DNA of 9,647 nt from HB2-32-21 sp040235495 (lineage in GTDB: Bacteria; Pseudomonadota; Gammaproteobacteria; Pseudomonadales; Porticoccaceae), in NCBI GenBank assembly GCA_040235495.1, contig JBECKV010000011.1:1-9647 (forward strand), in the 5' to 3' direction. A program made the position numbers and the translations under genes. A model generated the notes under the pieces. It was not told the origin of the DNA and made no database searches. It saw only the letters and a program-made list of their open reading frames with translations. Shown piece by piece: positions 1 through 6,918 of this stretch; within the stretch, counting starts at the first letter, position 1, and each line of letters opens with the position of its first letter.

Positions 1-65
1 TTCAACTGCTCGAGTTCCTTGCGCAGGGCGGCTTCGCCCTCGATGGTGAGCGGGATTTTGGTCAT
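1..65 (-). CDS. greA: Transcription elongation factor GreA, N-terminal fragment (cut by window edge)
   Basis: GreA binds the secondary channel of RNA polymerase and stimulates cleavage of backtracked transcripts. Only the first 21 complete codons lie in the window, starting at an ATG at 65-63. They read MTKIPLTIEGEAALRKELEQL, which fits the start of the GreA N-terminal coiled coil (a short N-terminal strand, then a helix with an LRxEL-type pattern). An AAGGA-type ribosome binding site sits about 6 nt upstream. The ATG lies 13 nt after the carB stop, so greA is probably co-transcribed with carAB, as in related genomes with a carA-carB-greA order. The identification rests on a short fragment plus gene order. 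The remainder lies beyond position 1. Confidence 0.85.
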   Translation of the reverse strand, partial: MTKIPLTIEGEAALRKELEQL

Positions 66-78
66 GGTCTATCCTTTA

Positions 79-3000
79 TCAGCCGGAAACGGTCAGATCC
101 TGGAGTTTTCTCACTCGCAACCGGCCACCGTGTTCAAGCGCCATGCAGACCGCATTTCCACCGGCCAGGGTCGTAGTGTAATAAATGCCGGCGGCTTCAG
201 CGCTGGAACGAATTGCCGCTGAATCAATGATGGCCTTCCTGCCCTCGGTAGTATTGATAATCAGGTCGATTTTATCGTTTTTAATCATATCGACAACGTG
301 GGGACGCCCTTCTTTTACCTTATTCACCACCACCACATCAAGTCCGGCCTCCCTAATGACGCTGGCCGTGCCACTGGTACAAACCAGGGAAAAGCCCAAG
401 GCCTGCAATCGACGCGCGATATCGGCGACACCAGCCTTGTCCGGGTCGCGGACACTGATAAACGCGGTCCCGGCCGTGGGAATTTCATCGCCGGCGCCCA
501 GCTGGGCCTTGGCGTAGGCCTCGGCGAATGTTTCGCCCACGCCCATGACTTCACCGGTGGATTTCATTTCGGGACCGAGAATGGGGTCGATACCCGGAAA
601 CTTGTTGAAGGGAAATACCGCTTCCTTGACCGAGAAATGTTTCGGCACCACTTCAGAAATCACCCCCTGCTCGGCCAGGGTTCGCCCGACCATGCAGCGA
701 GCAGCGATTTTCGCCAGGGAAACACCAATGCTTTTGGAGACGAATGGCACGGTTCGTGACGCTCTCGGGTTCACCTCGATGACATAGATTTCGTCATCCT
801 GCCAGGCCAGCTGAACATTCATCAGGCCTTTCACCCCCAGCTCCAGAGCCATCGCCCTGACCATCGCCCGCATCTTCTCCTGCACCGATTCCGGCAAACT
901 GTAGGGCGGCAGGGAACAGGCGGAATCTCCCGAATGGATACCCGCCTGTTCAATATGCTGCATGATCGCGCCGATTACCACGTCCTTGCCATCCGATACC
1001 GCGTCGATATCCACTTCAATCGCCGCCGACAGAAAGCGGTCAAGCAAAACCGGTGAATCCTCGGAGACCTGCACGGCGCTGTGCATATAACGCAACAGCT
1101 CCTCGTCACTGTATACAATTTCCATGGCCCGGCCACCGAGTACATAGGACGGCCTCACCACCAGCGGGTAACCGATGTCCGTGGCCCCGGCGACAGCCTC
1201 ATCCACTGACCTGACCGTGGCGTTGGACGGTTGCAGCAGGCCCAGGTCCTGAATCATCCGCTGGAAACGTTCACGATCCTCGGCCCGGTCGATGGCATCG
1301 GGCGTAGTGCCGATAATGGGCACTCCGGCGCGCTCCAGGGCTCGCGCCAGCTTCAGGGGAGTCTGCCCGCCAAACTGGACGATGACGCCCCTGGGCTTCT
1401 CAACCTCGACGATTTCCAGCACATCCTCCAGAGTCACCGGCTCGAAATACAGTCGGTCCGAGGTATCGTAATCGGTGGACACGGTTTCCGGGTTGCAGTT
1501 GACCATGATGGTTTCGTAGCCGTCCTCACGCATGGCCAGCGCCGCGTGCACACAACAGTAATCGAACTCGATACCCTGGCCAATGCGGTTGGGACCACCG
1601 CCGAGCACCAGGATTTTGTCCCGCGTCGACGGCGCGGCCTCGCATTCCTCTTCGTAGGTCGAGTACATGTACGCAGTATCGGTAGCGAACTCCGCGGCAC
1701 AGGTATCGACTCGTTTGTAAACCGGACGCACTCCCAGTTGCAGGCGATATTCACGTACCCGAGCTTCGGTCACGCCCAACAGAGCCGCGAGGCGCTTGTC
1801 GGCAAAGCCCCGACGTTTCAGCTGGAACATGGCGTCGGCATCCAGCGCTTCGAGCCTGCCACTATCAACCAGCTGCTGCTCCAACTGGATCAGTTCTTCG
1901 ATCTGCACCAGAAACCAGGGGTCGATGGCTGTCAGTCTGAAAACATCCTCAACACTCATACCGGCGCGAAATGCGTCGCCCACATACCAGATACGTTCGG
2001 CGCCGGGAGCGCTCAACTGCTGCCGAATTTCAGCCTCGGCGTCGGGGCCGAGCAAATCCACCTTGCTCTCGAAACCGGCGCTATCCACTTCCAGCCCCCG
2101 CAATGCTTTTTGCAGGGACTCCTGAAATGATCGACCAATGGCCATCACCTCTCCCACCGACTTCATCTGGGTGGTCAGCAGCGGATTGGCCTGGACAAAT
2201 TTCTCAAAGGCAAAGCGTGGTATTTTCGTCACCACGTAGTCTATGCTCGGCTCGAATGACGCGGGGGTGGCGCCGCCGGTAATATCATTGCTCAACTCAT
2301 CCAGGGTGTAGCCAATGGCCAGCTTGGCGGCAATTTTGGCAATCGGAAAACCCGTCGCCTTGGACGCCAGGGCCGAGGAGCGGGATACCCTCGGGTTCAT
2401 CTCGATCACCACCAGGCGGCCGGTTTCGGGGTTGACCGCGAACTGCACGTTGGAACCGCCCGTCTCAACGCCGATCTCGCGTAATACCGCCAGGGAGGCA
2501 TTACGCATGATCTGGTATTCCTTGTCCGTGAGGGTCTGCGCCGGCGCCACGGTAATCGAGTCCCCGGTATGAATACCCATCGGGTCGAGGTTTTCGATCG
2601 AGCAGATGATGATGCAGTTATCGTTGCGATCCCGCACCACCTCCATTTCGTATTCCTTCCAGCCGATCAGGGATTCGTCGATAAGCAGCTCATTGGTGGG
2701 CGAGAGATCGAGGCCACGTTTACAGATTTCCTCGAACTCCTCGCGATTGTAGGCAATACCACCGCCGGATCCGCCCATGGTGAAAGAGGGACGAATGATG
2801 CAGGGAAAGCCAAACACATCGGGGACCTGCTGCGCCTCCTCGAGGCTGTGAACGATGCGCGAATTGGGTGTCTCCAGGCCAATTCCGCGCATCGCCTGAT
2901 CAAACTTTTCCCGATCCTCTGCTTTGTCTATGGCCTCGCGGGTAGCACCGACCATTTCCACACCGAACTGCTCAAGTACGCCTTCCCGTGCCAGGTCCAG

Positions 3001-3297
3001 CGCGCAATTCAAAGCGGTTTGGCCCCCCATGGTCGGCAGCAGGGCATCCGGGCGTTCCTTGTCGATAATCGCCGCCACCGTGCGCCACTCCACTGGCTCG
3101 ATGTAGGTGGCATCGGCCATGGCCGGGTCAGTCATGATCGTCGCCGGATTGGAGTTGACCAGGATGACCCGGAAACCTTCTTCACGCAGGGCCTTGCAGG
3201 CCTGGGCGCCGGAATAATCGAACTCACAGGCCTGACCGATAACGATGGGCCCCGCCCCAAGAATCAGGATGCTTTCGATATCACTACGTTTGGGCAT
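79..3297 (-). CDS. carB: Carbamoyl-phosphate synthase large subunit
   Basis: CarB uses two ATP, bicarbonate and ammonia channelled from CarA to make carbamoyl phosphate for arginine and pyrimidine synthesis. The 1072-residue product is full length (E. coli has 1073) and starts MPKRSDIESILILGAGPIVIG. The expected domains are a carboxyphosphate ATP-grasp half (about 1-403), an oligomerisation region (about 404-553), a second ATP-grasp half (about 554-936) and a C-terminal allosteric domain (about 937-1072). Residues that match E. coli active-site positions in register include R129, R169, E215, H243, E299 and N301. The allosteric NTTEGR motif begins at N1015, so UMP/ornithine control is probably kept. 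The ATG is 9 nt past the carA stop and has no clear Shine-Dalgarno sequence, which suggests translational coupling to carA. No frameshift or missing domain was seen. Confidence 0.98.
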   Translation of the reverse strand: MPKRSDIESILILGAGPIVIGQACEFDYSGAQACKALREEGFRVILVNSNPATIMTDPAMADATYIEPVEWRTVAAIIDKERPDALLPTMGGQTALNCALDLAREGVLEQFGVEMVGATREAIDKAEDREKFDQAMRGIGLETPNSRIVHSLEEAQQVPDVFGFPCIIRPSFTMGGSGGGIAYNREEFEEICKRGLDLSPTNELLIDESLIGWKEYEMEVVRDRNDNCIIICSIENLDPMGIHTGDSITVAPAQTLTDKEYQIMRNASLAVLREIGVETGGSNVQFAVNPETGRLVVIEMNPRVSRSSALASKATGFPIAKIAAKLAIGYTLDELSNDITGGATPASFEPSIDYVVTKIPRFAFEKFVQANPLLTTQMKSVGEVMAIGRSFQESLQKALRGLEVDSAGFESKVDLLGPDAEAEIRQQLSAPGAERIWYVGDAFRAGMSVEDVFRLTAIDPWFLVQIEELIQLEQQLVDSGRLEALDADAMFQLKRRGFADKRLAALLGVTEARVREYRLQLGVRPVYKRVDTCAAEFATDTAYMYSTYEEECEAAPSTRDKILVLGGGPNRIGQGIEFDYCCVHAALAMREDGYETIMVNCNPETVSTDYDTSDRLYFEPVTLEDVLEIVEVEKPRGVIVQFGGQTPLKLARALERAGVPIIGTTPDAIDRAEDRERFQRMIQDLGLLQPSNATVRSVDEAVAGATDIGYPLVVRPSYVLGGRAMEIVYSDEELLRYMHSAVQVSEDSPVLLDRFLSAAIEVDIDAVSDGKDVVIGAIMQHIEQAGIHSGDSACSLPPYSLPESVQEKMRAMVRAMALELGVKGLMNVQLAWQDDEIYVIEVNPRASRTVPFVSKSIGVSLAKIAARCMVGRTLAEQGVISEVVPKHFSVKEAVFPFNKFPGIDPILGPEMKSTGEVMGVGETFAEAYAKAQLGAGDEIPTAGTAFISVRDPDKAGVADIARRLQALGFSLVCTSGTASVIREAGLDVVVVNKVKEGRPHVVDMIKNDKIDLIINTTEGRKAIIDSAAIRSSAEAAGIYYTTTLAGGNAVCMALEHGGRLRVRKLQDLTVSG

Positions 3298-3306
3298 GGG
3301 TGCTGA

Positions 3307-4476
3307 TTACCGATTTTTCCGGCGAGCCATAAGCTCGATAAAGTGATCAAAAAGAGCCGCGGCTTCATGAGGTCCAGGGCTGGCTTCCGGGTGCCCCTGA
3401 AAACTGAAAGCAGGCTTGTCCCGACGAGCAATTCCCTGCAGTGAGCCGTCAAACAGCGAACGATGGGTCACCCGCAAATTGTCCGGCAGGTTTTTTTCGT
3501 CGACGGTAAAGCCGTGATTTTGGCTGGTAATCAGCACCGTGCCATCATCCAGGTTGTGGACCGGATGGTTAGCGCCATGATGGCCAAATTTCATTTTTAC
3601 GGTTCGCGCCCCGGACGCCAGCGCCAGCAACTGATGTCCCAGACAAATACCGAACAGGGGGATGTCTTTTTCAAGCAACACCCTGATCGCCGCAATCGCG
3701 TAATCGCAGGGCTCGGGATCACCGGGACCGTTGGATAAAAACACACCGTCCGGAGACAGGGCCAGGACATCCTCCACCGGCGTCTGGGCGGGAACCACCG
3801 TCAATGCGCAGCCACGTTCGACCAGCTTGCGCAGAATATTGTGCTTGACGCCGTAGTCGTAGGCCACCACCCGATAAGCGGGCCGGGTTTCGGCAGTCGT
3901 CGCATGCTCCGCGGCCTGACCGAGGCGCCAGACACCGGCAGTCCACTCATAAGCCTTGTCGGTGGTAACTTCCCGGGCCAGATCCATCCCCGCCAGGCCG
4001 GCGAAGGCCCTGGCAGCGGCGAGAGCCCGGTCGATTCCGGACTCGACATGATCATTTTCAAAGGCGCATATAGCGCCATTTTGCGCACCTTTTTCCCTCA
4101 GGATCCGGGTCAATCGCCGCGTATCAATATCGGCGATCGCGACGACATTGCGGCGCCTGAGATAGTCGTCGAGACTTTCCGTGCTGCGAAAATTACTGCG
4201 GATGGGAGGTAAATCCCTGATCACCAGGCCCGAAACCCACAGACCCGTGGATTCCTCGTCTTCGGGGTTAACGCCGACATTGCCAATATGGGGATAGGTC
4301 AGGGTGACGATCTGGCGTGCATAGGAGGGGTCGGTCAGTATTTCCTGGTACCCGGTCATGGCCGTGTTAAAGACCACTTCACCACTGACCGTGCCCAAGG
4401 CGCCAATTGCCGTCCCATTAAAAACGGACCCGTCAGCCAAGGCCAGAACTGCGGGTGGGCGGGGACGCTGGTTCAA
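3307..4476 (-). CDS. carA: Carbamoyl-phosphate synthase small subunit (glutamine amidotransferase)
   Basis: CarA hydrolyses glutamine and passes ammonia through a tunnel to CarB. The 389-residue product has the CarA N-terminal domain (ADGSVFNGTAIG near 14-25, then GEVVFNTAMTGYQEILTDP at 32-50) and a C-terminal class I glutamine amidotransferase domain from about 200. The catalytic triad is visible: Cys278 in GICLGHQ, with His362 and Glu364 in QGHPEA. The start is a TTG at 4476-4474. It is supported by a strong GAAGGAG 7 nt upstream and by family alignment, and no ATG or GTG fits better nearby. carB follows after 9 nt, so the two subunits form one operon. Upstream lies a 312-bp gap with a promoter-like sequence and a terminator, described separately. 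Confidence 0.98.
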   Translation of the reverse strand: MNQRPRPPAVLALADGSVFNGTAIGALGTVSGEVVFNTAMTGYQEILTDPSYARQIVTLTYPHIGNVGVNPEDEESTGLWVSGLVIRDLPPIRSNFRSTESLDDYLRRRNVVAIADIDTRRLTRILREKGAQNGAICAFENDHVESGIDRALAAARAFAGLAGMDLAREVTTDKAYEWTAGVWRLGQAAEHATTAETRPAYRVVAYDYGVKHNILRKLVERGCALTVVPAQTPVEDVLALSPDGVFLSNGPGDPEPCDYAIAAIRVLLEKDIPLFGICLGHQLLALASGARTVKMKFGHHGANHPVHNLDDGTVLITSQNHGFTVDEKNLPDNLRVTHRSLFDGSLQGIARRDKPAFSFQGHPEASPGPHEAAALFDHFIELMARRKNR

Positions 4477-4483
4477 GTAGGAA

Positions 4484-4490
4484 CTCCTTC
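4484..4490 (-). promoter_or_regulatory. Ribosome binding site that decides the carA TTG start
   Basis: On the minus strand this reads GAAGGAG, a near-perfect Shine-Dalgarno sequence. It is separated by 7 nt from the TTG at 4476. Its strength and spacing support TTG as the true start of carA and may compensate for the weak start codon. Confidence 0.8.
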
Positions 4491-4590
4491 GTAATGCCAG
4501 TTTTGGGTATCGATTTAGCCGGCAACGAACGTGAGGTAATTGCTACTCTCCCGCGCGGGCCCACAGCGGTGGCCGGGGATTTGAGCTTAT

Positions 4591-4625
4591 AAAAAAGCGA
4601 GATGAACTTATTGTTTCATCTCGCT
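4591..4625 (-). terminator. Rho-independent terminator between dapB and carA
   Basis: The minus-strand transcript forms a perfect 11-bp stem, AGCGAGATGAA (4625-4615) with TTCATCTCGCT (4606-4596), closed by an 8-nt loop. Six Ts begin at the base of the 3' arm (4596-4591). This is a textbook intrinsic terminator. It could end the dnaJ-dapB transcript or act as an attenuator for carAB. In the plus direction the stem is followed only by CTTTA, so plus-strand termination would be weaker. Confidence 0.88.
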
Positions 4626-4721
4626 CTTTAAGTTGCTGCTGGCCTTTCCTGATTGAGCCCCACCCAGTGCGTCACCAGGCCCGGCTCTTCGGTTTTCTGA
4701 CGCCGCCAAGCCTGAGGCGAC

Positions 4722-4750
4722 ATTCTAGTCCATCACTCGGTGGGTGTCCA
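4722..4750 (-). promoter_or_regulatory. Sigma-70-type promoter, probably for carAB
   Basis: On the minus strand TGGACA (4750-4745) matches the -35 consensus at 5 of 6 bases. TAGAAT (4727-4722) matches the -10 consensus at 5 of 6. The spacer is exactly 17 nt. Transcription would start near 4715-4713, giving about 120 nt of RNA before the terminator and about 240 nt of leader before the carA TTG if read through. The -35 hexamer lies inside one arm of an inverted repeat. It was found by eye and no start site has been mapped. Confidence 0.6.
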
Positions 4751-4781
4751 GCGCGACCACCCACCGCGACGGCGCTGGACA
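4738..4781 (-). repeat. Two overlapping, mutually exclusive inverted repeats after dapB
   Basis: Repeat A pairs TGTCCAGCGC (4745-4754) with GCGCTGGACA (4772-4781), a perfect 10-bp stem with a 17-nt loop. Repeat B pairs CGGTGGGTG (4738-4746) with CACCCACCG (4758-4766), a perfect 9-bp stem with an 11-nt loop. The arms are interleaved and share positions 4745-4746. With no linker left to span stem A, both stems are unlikely to form together as a pseudoknot. Neither is followed by a U-tract. They begin 7 nt past the dapB stop and cover the -35 region of the putative carA promoter. They could be RNA hairpins that protect the dapB 3' end, or a protein-binding operator. Confidence 0.6.
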
Positions 4782-4788
4782 ACGGCAA

Positions 4789-5592
4789 TCACTTCAGACC
4801 GAGTACATCCTGCATGTCATAGAGACCCGGAGATTTATCGGACAGCCAGTCCGCGGCCCGCACCGCGCCCCGGGCAAACGACATGCGGCTCGATGCCTTG
4901 TGGGTAATTTCGACGCGCTCACCCTCGGCGGCAAACATCACGGTGTGATCACCGACGATATCGCCCGCGCGAATGGTGGCGAAACCGATAGTGTCGCCCT
5001 TGCGCGCACCGGTCTGGCCCTCGCGGCCATAGACCGCGACCTGGTCGAGATCCCGACCAAGGGCATCAGCCACCACCTGACCCATGCTCAGGGCGGTACC
5101 CGACGGGGCGTCGACCTTGTGTCGGTGATGAGCTTCGCAAATCTCAATATCGACGTCGTTGCCCAGTACCCGGGCGGCCAGATCCAGCAATTTGAAGCAC
5201 AGGTTGACCCCGGTGCTGAAATTCGAAGCCATACACAAGGCCGTGGACTGTGCCGCGGCCAATACCCGCGCTTTTTGTTCCGGACTAAAACCGGTGGTGC
5301 CGACTACTATTCTCCTGCCGGCGCTGGCGCATAGCGCGGCATTAGCCGCTGTCGCCGCAGGCGCGGTGAAATCGATCAATACATCAAAATCATCGATCAC
5401 CGCGGCCAGATCCCCGACAAGCGCGATACCGTTGCGACCCAGGCCTGCTAACTCGCCGGCGTCGGCACCGAGCAATGAACTGCGGGGCTGTTCCAGCGCG
5501 GCACTCAAGGTCAGCCCTTCACGAAGGGCTATGGCTTCGATCAGCGTGCGGCCCATGCGACCGCCGGCACCGGCTACGGCTATTCTAATCAT
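4789..5592 (-). CDS. dapB: 4-hydroxy-tetrahydrodipicolinate reductase
   Basis: DapB reduces 4-hydroxy-tetrahydrodipicolinate with NAD(P)H in the diaminopimelate branch, which supplies lysine and peptidoglycan. The 267-residue product has family length. It has an N-terminal Rossmann fold with GAGGRMG at 8-14 and GTTG at 98-101. The substrate-binding half carries the signature EAHHRHKVDAPSGTAL (153-168), with the probable catalytic His155 and Lys159. The ATG at 5592 has a weak upstream GGGA about 9 nt away. dnaJ ends 43 nt upstream with no terminator between, so dapB may be read from the chaperone transcript. A strong terminator lies downstream, before carA. Confidence 0.97.
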   Translation of the reverse strand: MIRIAVAGAGGRMGRTLIEAIALREGLTLSAALEQPRSSLLGADAGELAGLGRNGIALVGDLAAVIDDFDVLIDFTAPAATAANAALCASAGRRIVVGTTGFSPEQKARVLAAAQSTALCMASNFSTGVNLCFKLLDLAARVLGNDVDIEICEAHHRHKVDAPSGTALSMGQVVADALGRDLDQVAVYGREGQTGARKGDTIGFATIRAGDIVGDHTVMFAAEGERVEITHKASSRMSFARGAVRAADWLSDKSPGLYDMQDVLGLK

Positions 5593-5635
5593 GGTTTATT
5601 TCCCGCGATTGCCACGGAATCCTGGAGGCCATGCA

Positions 5636-6751
5636 CTAGGCCCCGAAGCCTTCAAAGAAGTTCTTCACACCCTCAAACCAGGTGCTTTTACGCGGCGAGT
5701 GCTTATCATTGTCCAACGAATCCTGAAACTCTTTCAACAGATGCTTCTGTCTGGAATTGAGTTTAACCGGGGTTTCCAGCACTACGCGGCACAGTAAATC
5801 ACCCTGGAGGCCGCCACGCACAGGAGTCACGCCCTTACCACGCATACGAAACAGCCTGCCGGTTTGGGTTTCCGGTGGCACCTTGAGTTTCACCCGACCA
5901 TCCAGCGTTGGCACTTCCAGTTCGCCGCCGAGGGCTGCATCAACGAATGAAATAGGTACTTCACAGTAGAGGTTAGCGCCGTCACGCTGAAAGATGGGAT
6001 GGGGTTTGACCACCACCTGGACGTACAAATCCCCGGGTGGTCCCCCGGCCGGGCCCGCTTCGCCTTCGCCCGATAACCGTATCCGGTCACCGCTATCGAC
6101 TCCTGCCGGAACCTTCACGGACAGGGTTTTCTGTTCCTCAACCCGACCCCGGCCATAACATTTATTGCAGGGATCGGTGATAATGTTGCCCCGACCGCGA
6201 CACTGGGGACAGGTTTGCTGGACGGCAAACAGGCCCTGGGAGCGCCGAATTTGCCCGACCCCGTTACAGGCGCCACAGGTTTTGGGCGCGGTCCCCTTGC
6301 GCGCACCACTACTGTCGCATTCCTCGCAGGCAACCAGCGTCGGCACCCTGATTTTGGTTTGCGTCCCGTGGGCCGCCTGTTCAAGGCTGAGTTCAAGGTC
6401 GTAGCGCAGATCCGAACCCCTGGCGGGCCCGCCACGACCTCCACGCCCCCCGCGACCACCAAAGATGTCGCCAAAAACATCACCGAAAATATCGCTGAAT
6501 CCGGCGCCACCAAAACCACCCTGGCCACTTACACCGTCGTGACCGAACTGATCGTAAGCGGCTCTTTTGTCCGCATCAGATAGAATTTCATAGGCCTCGG
6601 TGGCCTCTTTGAATTTTTCTTCGGCCTCTGGACTATCCGGGTTGCGGTCGGGGTGGTTTTTTTGGGCGATACGTCGATAGGCCTTTTTTATTTCACCTTC
6701 GTCGGCGCTGCGCGACACACCCAGGACTTGGTAATAATCCCGCTTCGACAT
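5636..6751 (-). CDS. dnaJ: Chaperone protein DnaJ (Hsp40)
   Basis: DnaJ delivers unfolded substrates to DnaK and stimulates its ATPase. The 371-residue protein has all class A parts. The J domain (about 1-70) contains the HPD motif at 33-35. A Gly/Phe-rich linker (about 74-112) includes repeated DIFG/DVFG segments and an RGG-rich run. The zinc-binding region has four Cys pairs (142/145, 159/162, 181/184, 195/198). The C-terminal substrate-binding and dimerisation domains follow. The first zinc repeat reads CEECDSSG, with Ser147 at the usual first Gly. The ATG start matches the family start (MSKRDYYQVLGV). Its ribosome binding site is weak, only a GAG about 7 nt upstream. It follows dnaK by 167 bp across a terminator-like hairpin. 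Confidence 0.98.
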   Translation of the reverse strand: MSKRDYYQVLGVSRSADEGEIKKAYRRIAQKNHPDRNPDSPEAEEKFKEATEAYEILSDADKRAAYDQFGHDGVSGQGGFGGAGFSDIFGDVFGDIFGGRGGRGGRGGPARGSDLRYDLELSLEQAAHGTQTKIRVPTLVACEECDSSGARKGTAPKTCGACNGVGQIRRSQGLFAVQQTCPQCRGRGNIITDPCNKCYGRGRVEEQKTLSVKVPAGVDSGDRIRLSGEGEAGPAGGPPGDLYVQVVVKPHPIFQRDGANLYCEVPISFVDAALGGELEVPTLDGRVKLKVPPETQTGRLFRMRGKGVTPVRGGLQGDLLCRVVLETPVKLNSRQKHLLKEFQDSLDNDKHSPRKSTWFEGVKNFFEGFGA

Positions 6752-6851
6752 GGTTTGCTCAGTTTTTAATCAACATTGACGGGGCTCCACTCTTCACTCC
6801 TGCTCCGTTTCATATCGGCTCTAACCGCCCCTCCTGGGGCCAACTCAGATA

Positions 6852-6887
6852 TGACAAAACGCAGGTTCCTAGGACCTGCGTTTGTCA
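6852..6887 (-). terminator. Terminator or attenuator hairpin between dnaK and dnaJ
   Basis: In the minus transcript a stem of about 10 bp, AAACGCAGGT with ACCTGCGTTT, surrounds a short loop centred on CCTAGG. It can extend by four pairs (TGAC/GTCA at the outer ends, here TGACA.. and ..TGTCA) past one bulged base. The 3' arm runs into TTTTGTCA, giving a modest U-tract. It begins 31 nt after the dnaK stop. I saw no convincing promoter in the 100 bp before dnaJ, so this hairpin probably lowers dnaJ output relative to dnaK by partial termination, or stabilises the dnaK 3' end. Confidence 0.7.
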
Positions 6888-6918
6888 AAAGCTCAAACGC
6901 CGACGCCTCAGGCAAGCA

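Larger units (their letters stand above)
4477..4788 (-). other. dapB-carA intergenic region / carA leader
   Basis: This 312-bp gap holds no convincing protein gene but is rich in structure. In transcription order it contains two overlapping inverted repeats just after the dapB stop (4738-4781) and a sigma-70-like promoter (4722-4750). Next comes an imperfect hairpin at 4655-4687 (GAGCC/GGCTC outer stem; inner 7-bp stem with two G-U pairs at 4663-4669/4673-4679, loop 3 nt). A Rho-independent terminator follows (4591-4625). The last 114 nt have a small bulged hairpin at 4558-4574, a 10-bp palindrome CCCGCGCGGG at 4550-4559 and the carA ribosome binding site. I found no good sigma-70 promoter between the terminator and carA. 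I also found no obvious ArgR or PurR site, although these were judged only by eye. Confidence 0.7.

Noticed and set aside
1231..2130. 299-codon open frame on the plus strand, opposite carB
   Set aside because: It lies entirely within carB, whose protein is unmistakable. Long antisense frames are expected opposite GC-biased coding DNA. The product resembles no known family and no ribosome binding site was noticed.
2569..3306. 245-codon plus-strand frame opposite the start of carB
   Set aside because: It is a shadow of the N-terminal ATP-grasp region of carB, with no recognisable protein features.
4707..4722. Possible Pseudomonas-type ArgR half site (TGTCGC) near the carA promoter
   Set aside because: The six bases match, but the AA expected eight bases downstream is absent and no second half site was seen.
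4738..4781. H-type RNA pseudoknot formed by the two interleaved inverted repeats
   Set aside because: After trimming the shared bases the linker that must cross the first stem is zero nucleotides long, which is sterically implausible. Alternative hairpins are the better reading.
6766..6813. 15-codon frame (start MKRSRSEEW) between dnaK and dnaJ
   Set aside because: It is very short with only a weak GAG upstream. Such a frame is expected by chance in 167 bp.
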